Assembly: GCA_016926755.1 (NCBI GenBank)
Contig: JAFGNZ010000310.1
Coordinates: forward strand, 1 to 41,208
Direction of reading: 5' to 3'
DNA: 41,208 bases
Source of the DNA: Myxococcaceae bacterium
GTDB lineage: Bacteria > Myxococcota > Myxococcia > Myxococcales > Myxococcaceae
The notes beneath the pieces are model-generated. The model saw only the letters and a program-made list of their open reading frames with translations, did no database searches and was not told the DNA's origin. Below, in pieces: positions 20,163-31,007 of the stretch. Each line of letters opens with the position of its first letter. The stretch's first letter is position 1. The position numbers and the translations under genes are program-made.

Positions 20163-22088
20163 CTACTGGATCGTCCAGGCCACCGTGCCGGTGCAGCTGC
20201 CGGTGGAGTAGCAGCCGGCGCGGATCTGGAACGTGCCGCCCGAGGTGGCCGTGTAGCTCAGGTTCGAGCCGCGGCCGCTGCACGCGTCATCGTTGGAGGC
20301 CACCTGCGAGCCCGCGGAGGTGTAGAGGCGCAGGTACGTGTCTCCCGTGAACGCGCTGCCCGTCACGCCGCAGGTGCCCAGGGTGATCTGCTGGCCGGCG
20401 GCGAGGGTGACGTTCTGGTTCACCGTGTTCTGCTGGGCGCTGTTGGTGTTGCTCGCGCTGAAGGAGTACGTGCCGCCCGACGGCGGCGTGCCATCGACGA
20501 TCTCCCACACCACGGTGCCGCCGCAGGATCCGCTGGAGTAGCAGCCGGCGCGGACCTCGTAGTCGCCGCTGGTGGAGGCGGTGAAGGAGATGCTGGAGCC
20601 GCGGCCGCCGCACGCGTCGTCATTGGAGGCCACCGCGGTGGCGCCGGGCCCGAACAGCCGCAGGTACGTGTCACCCGTGAACGTGGCGCCCGTCAGGCCG
20701 CACGTGGCCACGGTGAGCTTCTGGCCCGCGGTGAGGGCGATCACCTTGTTGATGGTGTTCTGCTGGGCGCTGTTGGTGTTGGTCGCGTCGTAGGTGTACG
20801 AGTTGGCCGGAGGAGGAGGAGGCGGAGGCGGCGAGCCGTCGCCATTCGGATCCGGGCAGCCCGTGGCGGGCAGGGCGCACTGCGGCAGGCTGGTGCCCAG
20901 GTGGCTGATCACCGACTGGATGGGCACGCCGCGGTTGGGGCAGTTGGCGCAGTGGTGCAGCGCGACGACCAGGTTGTCACCGTGGCCGATCACCGGAGAG
21001 CCGGACGAGCCGCCCTGCGTGTCCGCGAAGTAGCCCACGTCATTGGGCCCGCCCGTCTGGCACGCCGCCTCGTTGAGGCTGTAGATCTCGGCGAAGCCGG
21101 ACTGATCACTCGAGTCCGTCGAGCTCACGGCGATCTTCTTGCCGTAACCCGCCGGGTGCTGCGGGACGTAGATGCGCTCGTTGACCACCGCGCCCGAGCT
21201 GCGCAGCTGCAGGTAGCCGTAGGTGGCGCTGGGGTTGGTCGGCAGCTGCACCAGCGAGTAGTCGCGCGGGGCGTCCGTCTTCACCAGCGTCGCCGACGAG
21301 GCGATCACGGTGCCAGGGCAGCCGAACCACGAGGCGCAGCTCGTGGTGCAGCTGGTGCCCTCGGCCATGAACTCGTAGGCGGTGTTCTGCGCGTCCGAGG
21401 CCGTGGTGATGCAGTGGTTGTTGGTCATCAGGTGGCCCTGGCTGCCCACCAGCCACCCGGTGCAGGCGCTGCTGCCGCCGATGAGCAGGCGCGCCACGGG
21501 CCGGGCGCGGCCGTAGATGGCCGGATCGCTGCTGGCGTAGCACGGCGCCCACTGCGAGTCGTCCGAGCCGCAGAGCGCGAAGCTCTGGAAGCCCATCTCC
21601 TCGTTCGTGTAGCCGCGGGCGAACCGGTCGATGGAGTAGCCGTGCTGGTTGAGGATGCCGCGGCGGCCGGCGTGATCCTGGCTGTGCAACTCGACGATGG
21701 CCGTGTCACCGGCGATGTGGATCGCCCAGAAGCCCGTCCGGGCGCCCGGGTGCGTGGTGTCATAGCGCCACGAGCGCGAGCCGTCCGGAGCGCGGACGAC
21801 GACGAAGTCTCCCTCCTCCAGCTCCAGCCGCTCGAAGTGCGGGGCGATGTAGGCGGCGCCAGGGTGGTGGAGCACGTCCGTGTGGATGACGCCGCTGGCG
21901 CGCAGCGCTTGCGACGCGTAGGGGTGGGGGGACTCGAAGCGCCGGTAGACGTCCTCGCCCACCTTGGTGAGGCGCTGGGACTCGGAGGCGGGCTGGGACG
22001 CCTGGCACACGGGCTGTGAAGTCTTCGGGGTGGCCTGGACCGCGAGCGGGAGCGCCGCGAGCAGGCAGGCCAGTCGGATTCGGTTCAT
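20163..22088 (-). CDS. Secreted trypsin-fold serine protease with two C-terminal PPC domains
   Basis: 641 residues from ATG 22088, with AGGAG five bases ahead. Sec signal peptide MNRIRLACLLAALPLAVQA, a pro-region to about 195, then a chymotrypsin-fold protease domain of the lysyl endopeptidase/glutamyl endopeptidase kind: His225 in TNNHC, Asp276 in DYSLVQL, Ser362 in GGSSGSP. Many Cys suggest disulfides. A proline run (about 420-427) leads to two repeats of about 95 residues (starting SYTYDATNTNSAQQNT and TYSFSASNTNSAQQNT, each with TGDTYLRL and ASNDDAC) of the bacterial pre-peptidase C-terminal type, normally removed after secretion. Likely an extracellular digestive enzyme. Divergent from the MshEN gene; convergent with the sugar transferase. 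Confidence 0.9.
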   Translation of the reverse strand: MNRIRLACLLAALPLAVQATPKTSQPVCQASQPASESQRLTKVGEDVYRRFESPHPYASQALRASGVIHTDVLHHPGAAYIAPHFERLELEEGDFVVVRAPDGSRSWRYDTTHPGARTGFWAIHIAGDTAIVELHSQDHAGRRGILNQHGYSIDRFARGYTNEEMGFQSFALCGSDDSQWAPCYASSDPAIYGRARPVARLLIGGSSACTGWLVGSQGHLMTNNHCITTASDAQNTAYEFMAEGTSCTTSCASWFGCPGTVIASSATLVKTDAPRDYSLVQLPTNPSATYGYLQLRSSGAVVNERIYVPQHPAGYGKKIAVSSTDSSDQSGFAEIYSLNEAACQTGGPNDVGYFADTQGGSSGSPVIGHGDNLVVALHHCANCPNRGVPIQSVISHLGTSLPQCALPATGCPDPNGDGSPPPPPPPPANSYTYDATNTNSAQQNTINKVIALTAGQKLTVATCGLTGATFTGDTYLRLFGPGATAVASNDDACGGRGSSISFTASTSGDYEVRAGCYSSGSCGGTVVWEIVDGTPPSGGTYSFSASNTNSAQQNTVNQNVTLAAGQQITLGTCGVTGSAFTGDTYLRLYTSAGSQVASNDDACSGRGSNLSYTATSGGTFQIRAGCYSTGSCTGTVAWTIQ

Positions 22089-22260
22089 CACGACTCCTGG
22101 GATGGGGGAACGCAGCAAAAGCTGCACACGGCGTTATATCCGCTAGCACCGACAATCCGTGAAGTCGTAGCTGCCTGGAAGTTTCGCGCGGGGTTGAAGA
22201 GGTTCGGATCCCAAGGAGCCGGGCGCATTGCCGCGGAAGCCGTCTAGAATCGGGCTCCTC

Positions 22261-25200
22261 ATGGCTGAAAAGCTCGGTGCGCTCCTGGTCCGCAAGGGCC
22301 TCATCAATGCAGGTCAGCTGGACGAGGCCTTGAAGGCCCAGATGATCTACGGCGGCCGACTGGGGACGAACCTCGTCGAGCTGGACTACCTGGATATCGA
22401 GACGCTGGGGGCAGTGCTCTCGGAGCAGACGCGCTATCCGCAGGCGACGATCGAGGAGTTCGAGTCGGTCACGGTGGCCACGCTCAGCTGCATCCCGGCG
22501 GCGCTGGCGGAGAAGCACTTCGTGTTCCCGCTCGCGCAGGACGGGCGCCGCTTGAAGGTGGCGATGGCGAGCCCCTTCGACATGGCGGCGGTGGACGAGC
22601 TGTCGTTCAAGACGGGCATGCGCATCGTCCCGTGCGTCGTCCCGGAGCTGCGGCTCTACCTCTACCTGGAGAAGCGGTACGGCATCACGCGCCCGGAGCG
22701 CTACATCAAGCTGGATGCCGAGGCGTCCGCTTCCGGGCCCGGGGCACGGCTTCCTGGAGGGGCTCCCGCCACCGCGCCCGCCGGGGCCGCTGGGGCCGCT
22801 CCTCGCCCCGCCGCGCCCGCGGGAAATGCCGCCTCCGGGGGCATGTTCGGGGGGCTCCAGCCCGGCCAGTTCCTGAGCGATGACTCGGACAACGGATCCA
22901 TCGCTCTGCCTGACGACATGTCCTTGTCCCTCGGGCCAGCGCCGGGGCCCGCGCGACAGGCGGAGCCGCAGGTCGACCGGGCGGCGATCGGGGGGCTCGC
23001 GCCCGGGCAGTTCCTGAGCGCGGACGATGATGATCAGGCCGAGCCTGCCCTGGCCGCTCCGGAGATTCGCCTGCCTCCCGTGGCGTCCGCCGCTCCGCCC
23101 CAGGCCGCGACGCCGGGAAGGGCGGCGGGGCCGGCCACGCTGCCCCCCGTTGCCGCGGCGCAGCCTCCTCCAGGCGCGGCACGGCCCGCCAGTCCCACCT
23201 TGCCGCCTTCGGCCTGGTCCGGCACGGCGAGTCCTGGCGCGGCTCCCAGAGCGGCCAGCGGTGGGCCGGGGCCTGGGCCTGCAGCGCCGCAAACCCGGCC
23301 TCCGGTGGATCCTCGAGCGATGACGCCGCCTGGCGCGCCCCCGCGACCGGCGATGCCTCCGCAAGGGACGCCGCTCGGGACACCCGTGCTCGCGGGCGCG
23401 CCGTCGGCCGCGCATCCGCCGGCGGGTGCTCAGCCACCTCCGCCATTGAATGTCCCGGCGGATCTCCAACTGGGGCCGGTTCCGCGCGCAGCGCCCGCGA
23501 CGCAGCCAGGGGTGAACCCTGGGATGCCGCCCGCGGCACAGCCCCCGGCCGCGGGGGCTCCTGGGCCGCAGCGTGCCGCGCCGGTGGCCATGCCGCAGCA
23601 GCCCACCGCCGCGGCGCCGAGACCTGCGACCCTTCCGCCCGTACCTGGTCAGCCGCAGGCGGCAGCACCCGGTCAGCCGCTGCCTCGACCGACGATGCAG
23701 ATGCACCCGGCTTCGGCCCCGCCCCCCGGGCGGCAAACGCAGCCGGGAGTGCCTGCTGGCGCGCAGCCGATGCCCCCCGGCGCCCAACAGGCTCGGGGTG
23801 GAGCACCGCAGGCGCCGATGCCTCCTGGCGTGCAGCCCATGGCCTCGGTGGCTCCACATGCGCCGATGCCGGCTGGCCCGCAGCAGGCGCCGATGCCGCC
23901 GGGCGCGCGTCCGGCTCCGGCTGGAGCGCAGCATGCGCCGATGTCGCCTGGAGCGCCGCAGGTGCCGACAGGAATGACGCCTGCGCCGCTGCCGCCTGGA
24001 GCGCAGCAACTGCCAGCGGCGGGAGTCGCGGCCCCGCAGGTTCCTCCGGGAGCACCTCGGCCACAGATGCCTGTTGCCGCACCACCGGGAGGGCCTCAGC
24101 CTCCTCTGGCGGGGGCAGCTCCAGGGGCAATGCCTCGCGCACCTCAGGGCCCTGCACAGGTGCCCCCGGGAATGACGGCGAGGCCCGCGACCATTCCCCC
24201 CGTGCCTCCTCAGCCCATGGCCGCGCCAGCGCCCCCCACGCGGCAGACGTCCCCGGGGGTGCCGGGCGGTCAGTTGCCTCCGGCTGCGCACGGGATGCCA
24301 GCCGCGCAGGGAGCGGCGGGGGCGGCTGGAATGCCACCTGCGCAGTCAGCTTCCGGCACCACCCGGCCGCCCATCCCGGCTACGGCGCCAGGCATGGCTG
24401 CACCGGTCGGGGCTCCGGCGGGAGCGCGTCCTCCGGGGGTACCTCCTCTTGGGCCAGTAACTCGCCAGGAGCCCCAGGGCCATACTGGCTCGCCTGCGAT
24501 GGCGGCGCAGCCCGTGATGGCGCCCCCGCAGGCCGCGTCCGCGCCGCCTGTGGCGCACCCGTTCGCACCACCCATTCCGGCAGCGCAGCCTGGCGCCACC
24601 GCGCAGGCCCCTGCGGCCCCGGGGGCGATGGGCGCGCGTCCACCCGGCGCGGCTCCTGGAATGCCACCGGCTGCCCAGCGTCCGACGATACCTCCGGTAC
24701 CGGCGGTGCCTGGGCAACAGCCGCTCTCGGCTCCTCCCGGCATGGCTCCAGCGGGGATGTCGGCGCAGCGGCCCAGAGCGCTGACGCCTGCGGTGATACC
24801 GGCCATACCCGCTGTTTCTGCTCCCGGGGGCGTGACGTCCCCACAGGCACCTCCGGCCGTTGCACCCGGGGCGCCGCGAACCTTGCCTCCCGTTCCGTCC
24901 ATCGCTGCGCTGCAGGCGCCGGTGGCGGCGCCGTCCGCTCCGGGCGCCACGGCGGCCCCCGTGCCGGGGATGGTGGCCGATGCACCGCTTCGTGCAGGAG
25001 CGCAGGCGCACGATGTGGCGGCGAAGAAGTCCTCGATGCCCGGTGCTCCCGGGGCTTCCACGCCACCGCCGGCAGCTCCGCCGATCGCCGCCGAAGAGGC
25101 TGCCCCGCTGGAACTGGCTCTCGCCGAGGAGGGCGAGGAGTTGGAGGCCGAGGACATCTTCGAGCCCGAGCTGGCGCTGGAGGAGGAGAAGTCCGAGGAG

Positions 25201-27150
25201 GCACGCGCTTTGTTTGCGCCTGCTCCTGCGTCCTGGGATCTGTCTGAGCTGGGGAGTGAGGAGGAGGCAGGTGCGGAGGGGGCCACGGAGTCGGGTGGGT
25301 GGGGGCTCGATGGGGATCAGCCAAGGGCGAAGGCCGCGGAAGCACCGGACGAGGCGGCTGAGGAGCTGGCTGCGGAGGAGCTGGCGCTCGAGCCGCACGA
25401 AGAAGTCGCGGTGAAGGCCTCGGTCGCGCCGCTCGAAGAGCTGGCCGCAGAAGAACCGGTCATCCCGACGGAGGAGCTGGCTGCAGAAGAACCGGCTATC
25501 CAGATGGAGGAGCTGGCCGCAGAAGAGCCGGTCATTCCGACGCTGGATCTGGCTACAGAGGAGTCGGTCATTCCGACGGAGGAGCTGGCCGCAGAAGAGC
25601 CAGTCATTCCGACGGAGGATCTGGCCACAGAAGAGCCGGTCATTCCGACGGAGGATCTGGCCACAGAAGAGCCGGTCATCCCGACGGAGGAGCTGGCCGC
25701 AGAAGAGCCAGTCATTCCGACGGAGGAGCTGGCCACAGAAGAGCCAGTCATTCCGACGGAGGAGCTGGCCACAGAAGAGCCGGTCATTCCGACGGAGGAG
25801 CTGGCCGCAGAAGAGCCGGTCGCCCCAACCGAAGAGTTGGCGGTGGAAGAGCCGGTCATTCCGGCGGCAGAACTGGCCGCTGAGGCGCAAGCGCTCCCGA
25901 CCGAAGAGCTGGCGGCTGAAGAGCCAGCGATTCCGACTGAAGATCTGGCTGCGGAAGAGGCACCCCTTCCGAGCGAAGAGCTGGCGGCAGAAGAACCGGT
26001 CATCTCGTCCGAAGAAATTGCGGTGGAAGAGCCGGCCGCTCCCAGTGCAGAGGTGGCGGCGAAGGCCCCGATGGTGCCAGCCGCGGAGGTGGTGGCGAAG
26101 GCTCCGGCTGTTCCGGTCGCCGCAGTGCCAGTGAAGGCACCCGTCGTGCCCGCCGAGGAGGCGGTGGAGAAGGTCCCCGCCATCCCAGCCGAAGAGGTGG
26201 TTGCGCCCCCAGGGCCGCAGCCCGAGGAGGCGGTCGCTGCAGCACCGAGGCCGCCATCGGATCTGGGCGAGCTGCCGCCCGCTCCCGAGGAGCCGATGCA
26301 GCTCGTCGCGACCTGGGAATTCATGGCGATGGCCGAGGCGCATTCGGGGCAACCTGGAGCGGCTTCTCAAGAGGAGCGGGGCCTGGAGCTCGACACGCCG
26401 CTTCCTCCAGTCGCCGACTACACCGGCAGTCCGCAGGATGAGGTTGCGCTGGCGTCGACGTGGGACTTCGTTCCGCAGTGGCAGCCCGGGGCGGTCGCTG
26501 AGACGAGCGAGGCGAGCGCACCGTCCGCGCCGCCTGCCGCGGAGGAAGCCGCTGCTCCCGCGCGCCCAGCAGAGAGCACGGAGAGCACGCTCCCAGGGAA
26601 GGTCGGGACTCCAGGCGAGGCGACCGCGACGACGGGCAAGTACGGGATCGCGAACACGGCGCCTGCGATGCCAGGGAAGCCCGGAGTCACGAGCGCGGTG
26701 CCCGCGACGACAGGCAAGTACGGGATCGCGAGCGCCGATCCCCTGCCCGCCGAGGGGCAGGGTGGGGTGAGCACGGCGCCCGCGATGACGGGCAAATACG
26801 GAGTCGTGAGCGCGGCGCCCGCGACGACGGGCAAGTTCGGGACGGCGCTTCCGGATGATGTGACGACGGGGAAGTACGGGATCGGCGGGGAGGCGCCACC
26901 GCAACCGGCTGCCGCGCAGGCAGGCGGGGCCGAGGAGCCGGCCTGGGACTCGCTGTTCGCGGAGCCGCCGGGCAGCCTCGTTGCCGCGAAACCCGCCGCT
27001 CCGCCCGAGGCAGAGCCCGATCCCTTCGCCGAGTTCGCGGCCGAGGCCGATCGGGCCAAGAGCCCCGCGCCCTTGGCGCCTGAGCCTCCGGGGGGCGCGC
27101 GGGCCCGCTCCAGGGGCCCGCTGGATGAGGGCTCGGGATCCCAGGGCTGA
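22261..27150 (+). CDS. MshEN-domain protein with giant Pro/Ala linker and two tandem-repeat regions
   Basis: 1629 residues from ATG 22261 (a TTG at 22228 would add 11). Residues 1-155 match the N-terminal MshEN domain of PilB/GspE ATPases: two copies of the L-G-x2-L...L...Q motif (KLGALLVRKGLINAGQLDEA and RLGTNLVELDYLDIETLGAV, each ending in Q), which in MshEN binds c-di-GMP. No ATPase domain follows. Two GGL-x-PGQFLS motifs come next (about 198 and 243), then about 650 residues rich in Pro, Ala, Gly and Met; an acidic zone with SWDL; 21 units of a 12-residue acidic repeat; TWEF and TWDF motifs; eight 13-residue units of TGKYG type; and a short tail with AWDSLF. Likely a disordered scaffold that reads c-di-GMP; the function is unknown. 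Long antisense frames here are shadows. Confidence 0.85.
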   Translation: MAEKLGALLVRKGLINAGQLDEALKAQMIYGGRLGTNLVELDYLDIETLGAVLSEQTRYPQATIEEFESVTVATLSCIPAALAEKHFVFPLAQDGRRLKVAMASPFDMAAVDELSFKTGMRIVPCVVPELRLYLYLEKRYGITRPERYIKLDAEASASGPGARLPGGAPATAPAGAAGAAPRPAAPAGNAASGGMFGGLQPGQFLSDDSDNGSIALPDDMSLSLGPAPGPARQAEPQVDRAAIGGLAPGQFLSADDDDQAEPALAAPEIRLPPVASAAPPQAATPGRAAGPATLPPVAAAQPPPGAARPASPTLPPSAWSGTASPGAAPRAASGGPGPGPAAPQTRPPVDPRAMTPPGAPPRPAMPPQGTPLGTPVLAGAPSAAHPPAGAQPPPPLNVPADLQLGPVPRAAPATQPGVNPGMPPAAQPPAAGAPGPQRAAPVAMPQQPTAAAPRPATLPPVPGQPQAAAPGQPLPRPTMQMHPASAPPPGRQTQPGVPAGAQPMPPGAQQARGGAPQAPMPPGVQPMASVAPHAPMPAGPQQAPMPPGARPAPAGAQHAPMSPGAPQVPTGMTPAPLPPGAQQLPAAGVAAPQVPPGAPRPQMPVAAPPGGPQPPLAGAAPGAMPRAPQGPAQVPPGMTARPATIPPVPPQPMAAPAPPTRQTSPGVPGGQLPPAAHGMPAAQGAAGAAGMPPAQSASGTTRPPIPATAPGMAAPVGAPAGARPPGVPPLGPVTRQEPQGHTGSPAMAAQPVMAPPQAASAPPVAHPFAPPIPAAQPGATAQAPAAPGAMGARPPGAAPGMPPAAQRPTIPPVPAVPGQQPLSAPPGMAPAGMSAQRPRALTPAVIPAIPAVSAPGGVTSPQAPPAVAPGAPRTLPPVPSIAALQAPVAAPSAPGATAAPVPGMVADAPLRAGAQAHDVAAKKSSMPGAPGASTPPPAAPPIAAEEAAPLELALAEEGEELEAEDIFEPELALEEEKSEEARALFAPAPASWDLSELGSEEEAGAEGATESGGWGLDGDQPRAKAAEAPDEAAEELAAEELALEPHEEVAVKASVAPLEELAAEEPVIPTEELAAEEPAIQMEELAAEEPVIPTLDLATEESVIPTEELAAEEPVIPTEDLATEEPVIPTEDLATEEPVIPTEELAAEEPVIPTEELATEEPVIPTEELATEEPVIPTEELAAEEPVAPTEELAVEEPVIPAAELAAEAQALPTEELAAEEPAIPTEDLAAEEAPLPSEELAAEEPVISSEEIAVEEPAAPSAEVAAKAPMVPAAEVVAKAPAVPVAAVPVKAPVVPAEEAVEKVPAIPAEEVVAPPGPQPEEAVAAAPRPPSDLGELPPAPEEPMQLVATWEFMAMAEAHSGQPGAASQEERGLELDTPLPPVADYTGSPQDEVALASTWDFVPQWQPGAVAETSEASAPSAPPAAEEAAAPARPAESTESTLPGKVGTPGEATATTGKYGIANTAPAMPGKPGVTSAVPATTGKYGIASADPLPAEGQGGVSTAPAMTGKYGVVSAAPATTGKFGTALPDDVTTGKYGIGGEAPPQPAAAQAGGAEEPAWDSLFAEPPGSLVAAKPAAPPEAEPDPFAEFAAEADRAKSPAPLAPEPPGGARARSRGPLDEGSGSQG
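25432..26187 (+). repeat. Tandem 36-base repeat, about 21 copies (12-residue acidic unit)
   Basis: In-frame units with consensus TEELAAEEPVIP. Copies 1-17 (25432-26043) are well conserved, with alternation of EEL/EDL and AAEE/ATEE; copies 18-21 drift to a less acidic form ending in AEEVV. Neighbouring central units are nearly identical at DNA level, showing recent expansion; the edge units are older. Confidence 0.9.
26593..26904 (+). repeat. Tandem 39-base repeat, eight copies (13-residue TGKYG unit)
   Basis: Exact 39-base period. Five units begin TGKYG or TGKFG (26632, 26710, 26788, 26827, 26866) and three are variants (PGKVG, PGKPG, AEGQG) that keep the period and the Ala/Thr/Pro second half, e.g. 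TGKYGVVSAAPAT. Confidence 0.85.
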
Positions 27151-27187
27151 GCCCCCGGCTGGCGCGTCGCCCCAGCGCTGAAGAGCA

Positions 27188-27218
27188 GAGGGCCCCGGAG
27201 TGTTGCTCCGGAGCCCTC
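27188..27218. terminator. Hairpin between convergent MshEN gene and nrdJ
   Basis: Arms GAGGGC-C-CCGGAG and CTCCGG-A-GCCCTC with one mismatch and a five-base loop TGTTG. It sits between stops at 27150 (+) and 27241 (-), so it can serve both strands. No clear U-run follows. Confidence 0.65.
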
Positions 27219-27240
27219 GTGTCACGCGCTCAGGCGCGGC

Positions 27241-30015
<2,775 letters not shown>

Positions 30016-30387
30016 GGACTGACCTCCACGATTCACTCAGAGTATGGATGCAAAATTTGCAAAAGCCTAAGCCCGCGAGATCCCAGGGAGATCTACGGGG
30101 CGCTGCCTGAGCGCGGCGAGCGTTCAGGCGGGCGGGGGCTGGACCGGAAAAGCGACCCCCGAGGGCGACAGCCAGCAAGAAAGTGAGAGACCCACCCAGT
30201 AGACGACCCCAACCCCATATCGTGTGTCCCTCACGCTCCCACACCCTATGGATGGGGGCTTTGCCTGTGCTGTCTGCCCGGTCTGCTCGGAGGGCGGGGG
30301 CCAGCCGAAGCAGTTGGGGGGCGCGTTTGTAGAGCCAAAGGCCGGTCAAAATCAACCCTGCCTCGCGTGGAAAGTCTTCATGTGACA

Positions 30388-30407
30388 AGTCATGTATGGT
30401 CATGACT
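30388..30407. promoter_or_regulatory. Inverted repeat AGTCATG-N6-CATGACT, candidate operator
   Basis: Perfect 7-base arms with a 6-base spacer, 147 bases before the ferredoxin start and 373 bases from nrdJ. A third related half (TCATGTGAC) lies immediately left at 30378-30386. The symmetry suits a dimeric repressor or activator; the regulator is unknown. Confidence 0.35.
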
Positions 30408-30474
30408 GGAGGGCGCCCTGATCACAGGTGGATATTTGCTGTGAGTCTGGTCACGACCTGTCGGGTTGCCCAGT

Positions 30475-30497
30475 CCCCCCGCTGGAAGGCGGGAGGG
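30475..30497 (+). other. GC-rich hairpin in the ferredoxin leader
   Basis: CCCCCCGC pairs with GCGGG-A-GGG around the loop TGGAAG, with one bulged A. It stands about 57 bases before the ferredoxin ATG. It is followed by G runs and CG-rich sequence, not by a U-run, so it may be a leader structure or just composition. Confidence 0.3.
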
Positions 30498-30553
30498 GGG
30501 CGGCGCGCGCGGCGGTCGCTTTCAGACAGGGGCTACGTTAGGAGAAGGACGTC

Positions 30554-30922
30554 ATGCCTCCTCCCTTCCAGCGCCATGTCTTCGTCTGCACCAACCGCCG
30601 CCCAGATGGGCACCCCAAGGGGTGCTGCGCCGCCAAGGGCAGCGAAGAGATCCGCGCCGCCTTCAAGGCGGAGCTGGAGAAGCGCGGCCTCAAGGGGCAG
30701 ATGAGGGCCAACGCCGCGGGCTGCCTGGACACCTGCGCCCTGGGCGTCTCCGTCGTCGTCTACCCGGATGGCGTCTGGTACGGCGGGGTGAAGCTGGAGG
30801 ACGTGCCCACCATCGTCGAGGAGCACCTCATCGGCGGCAAGCCGGTGGAGCGGCTGCTCATGCCCTTCGCCAAGAAGAAGAAGGAGCCGGCGATGGTGGA
30901 GAGCAAGGAGCCGGGGAGCTGA
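30554..30922 (+). CDS. Thioredoxin-like [2Fe-2S] ferredoxin
   Basis: 122 residues, GGAGAAGG just ahead of ATG 30554. The N-terminus (HVFVCTNRRPDGHPKGCC) and middle (NAAGCLDTCALGVSVVVYPDG, then WYGGV) are those of the thioredoxin-fold [2Fe-2S] ferredoxins (Shethna type; related to the NuoE C-terminal domain). Ligand candidates are Cys12, Cys24 or Cys25, Cys57 and Cys61, giving the expected Cx11-12C ... Cx3C spacing. The C-terminus is a Lys-rich extension (FAKKKKEP). Single-electron carrier in the cytoplasm; its partner is unknown and no oxidoreductase gene is adjacent. Confidence 0.88.
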   Translation: MPPPFQRHVFVCTNRRPDGHPKGCCAAKGSEEIRAAFKAELEKRGLKGQMRANAAGCLDTCALGVSVVVYPDGVWYGGVKLEDVPTIVEEHLIGGKPVERLLMPFAKKKKEPAMVESKEPGS

Positions 30923-31007
30923 CGCGCTCGCTCGGCGCCATGCAGACGTTGGAGAACTGGGAGTTTCCCCTGGCACGCGCGGGCCGGCGTGGCGCACGCT
31001 CTGGCTC

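Larger units (their letters stand above)
30016..30553. other. 538-base intergenic region between divergent nrdJ and ferredoxin genes
   Basis: No convincing gene. On the nrdJ side there is an A/T-rich patch with the small palindrome GCAAA-A-TTTGC (30050-30060) and a TATACT-like run on the minus strand, a plausible nrdJ promoter. It does not match the usual NrdR box, and no B12-box motif was found. On the right side are a 7-base inverted repeat (30388-30407), an 8-base palindrome GGGCGCCC at 30411 and a G/C hairpin (30475-30497), listed separately. Confidence 0.4.

Noticed and set aside
25432-26187. CRISPR-like regular repeat
   Set aside because: Units are contiguous, in frame, without unique spacers, and encode an acidic peptide repeat.
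22706-27225. Several very long open frames (500-960 codons) antisense to the MshEN protein
   Set aside because: They mirror the Pro/Ala/Glu repeats and high GC of the sense gene, have Arg/Ser/His-rich low-complexity translations, no domains and no ribosome sites.
30061-30400. Cobalamin riboswitch before the B12-dependent nrdJ
   Set aside because: No B12-box or conserved core motif was found in the minus-strand leader.
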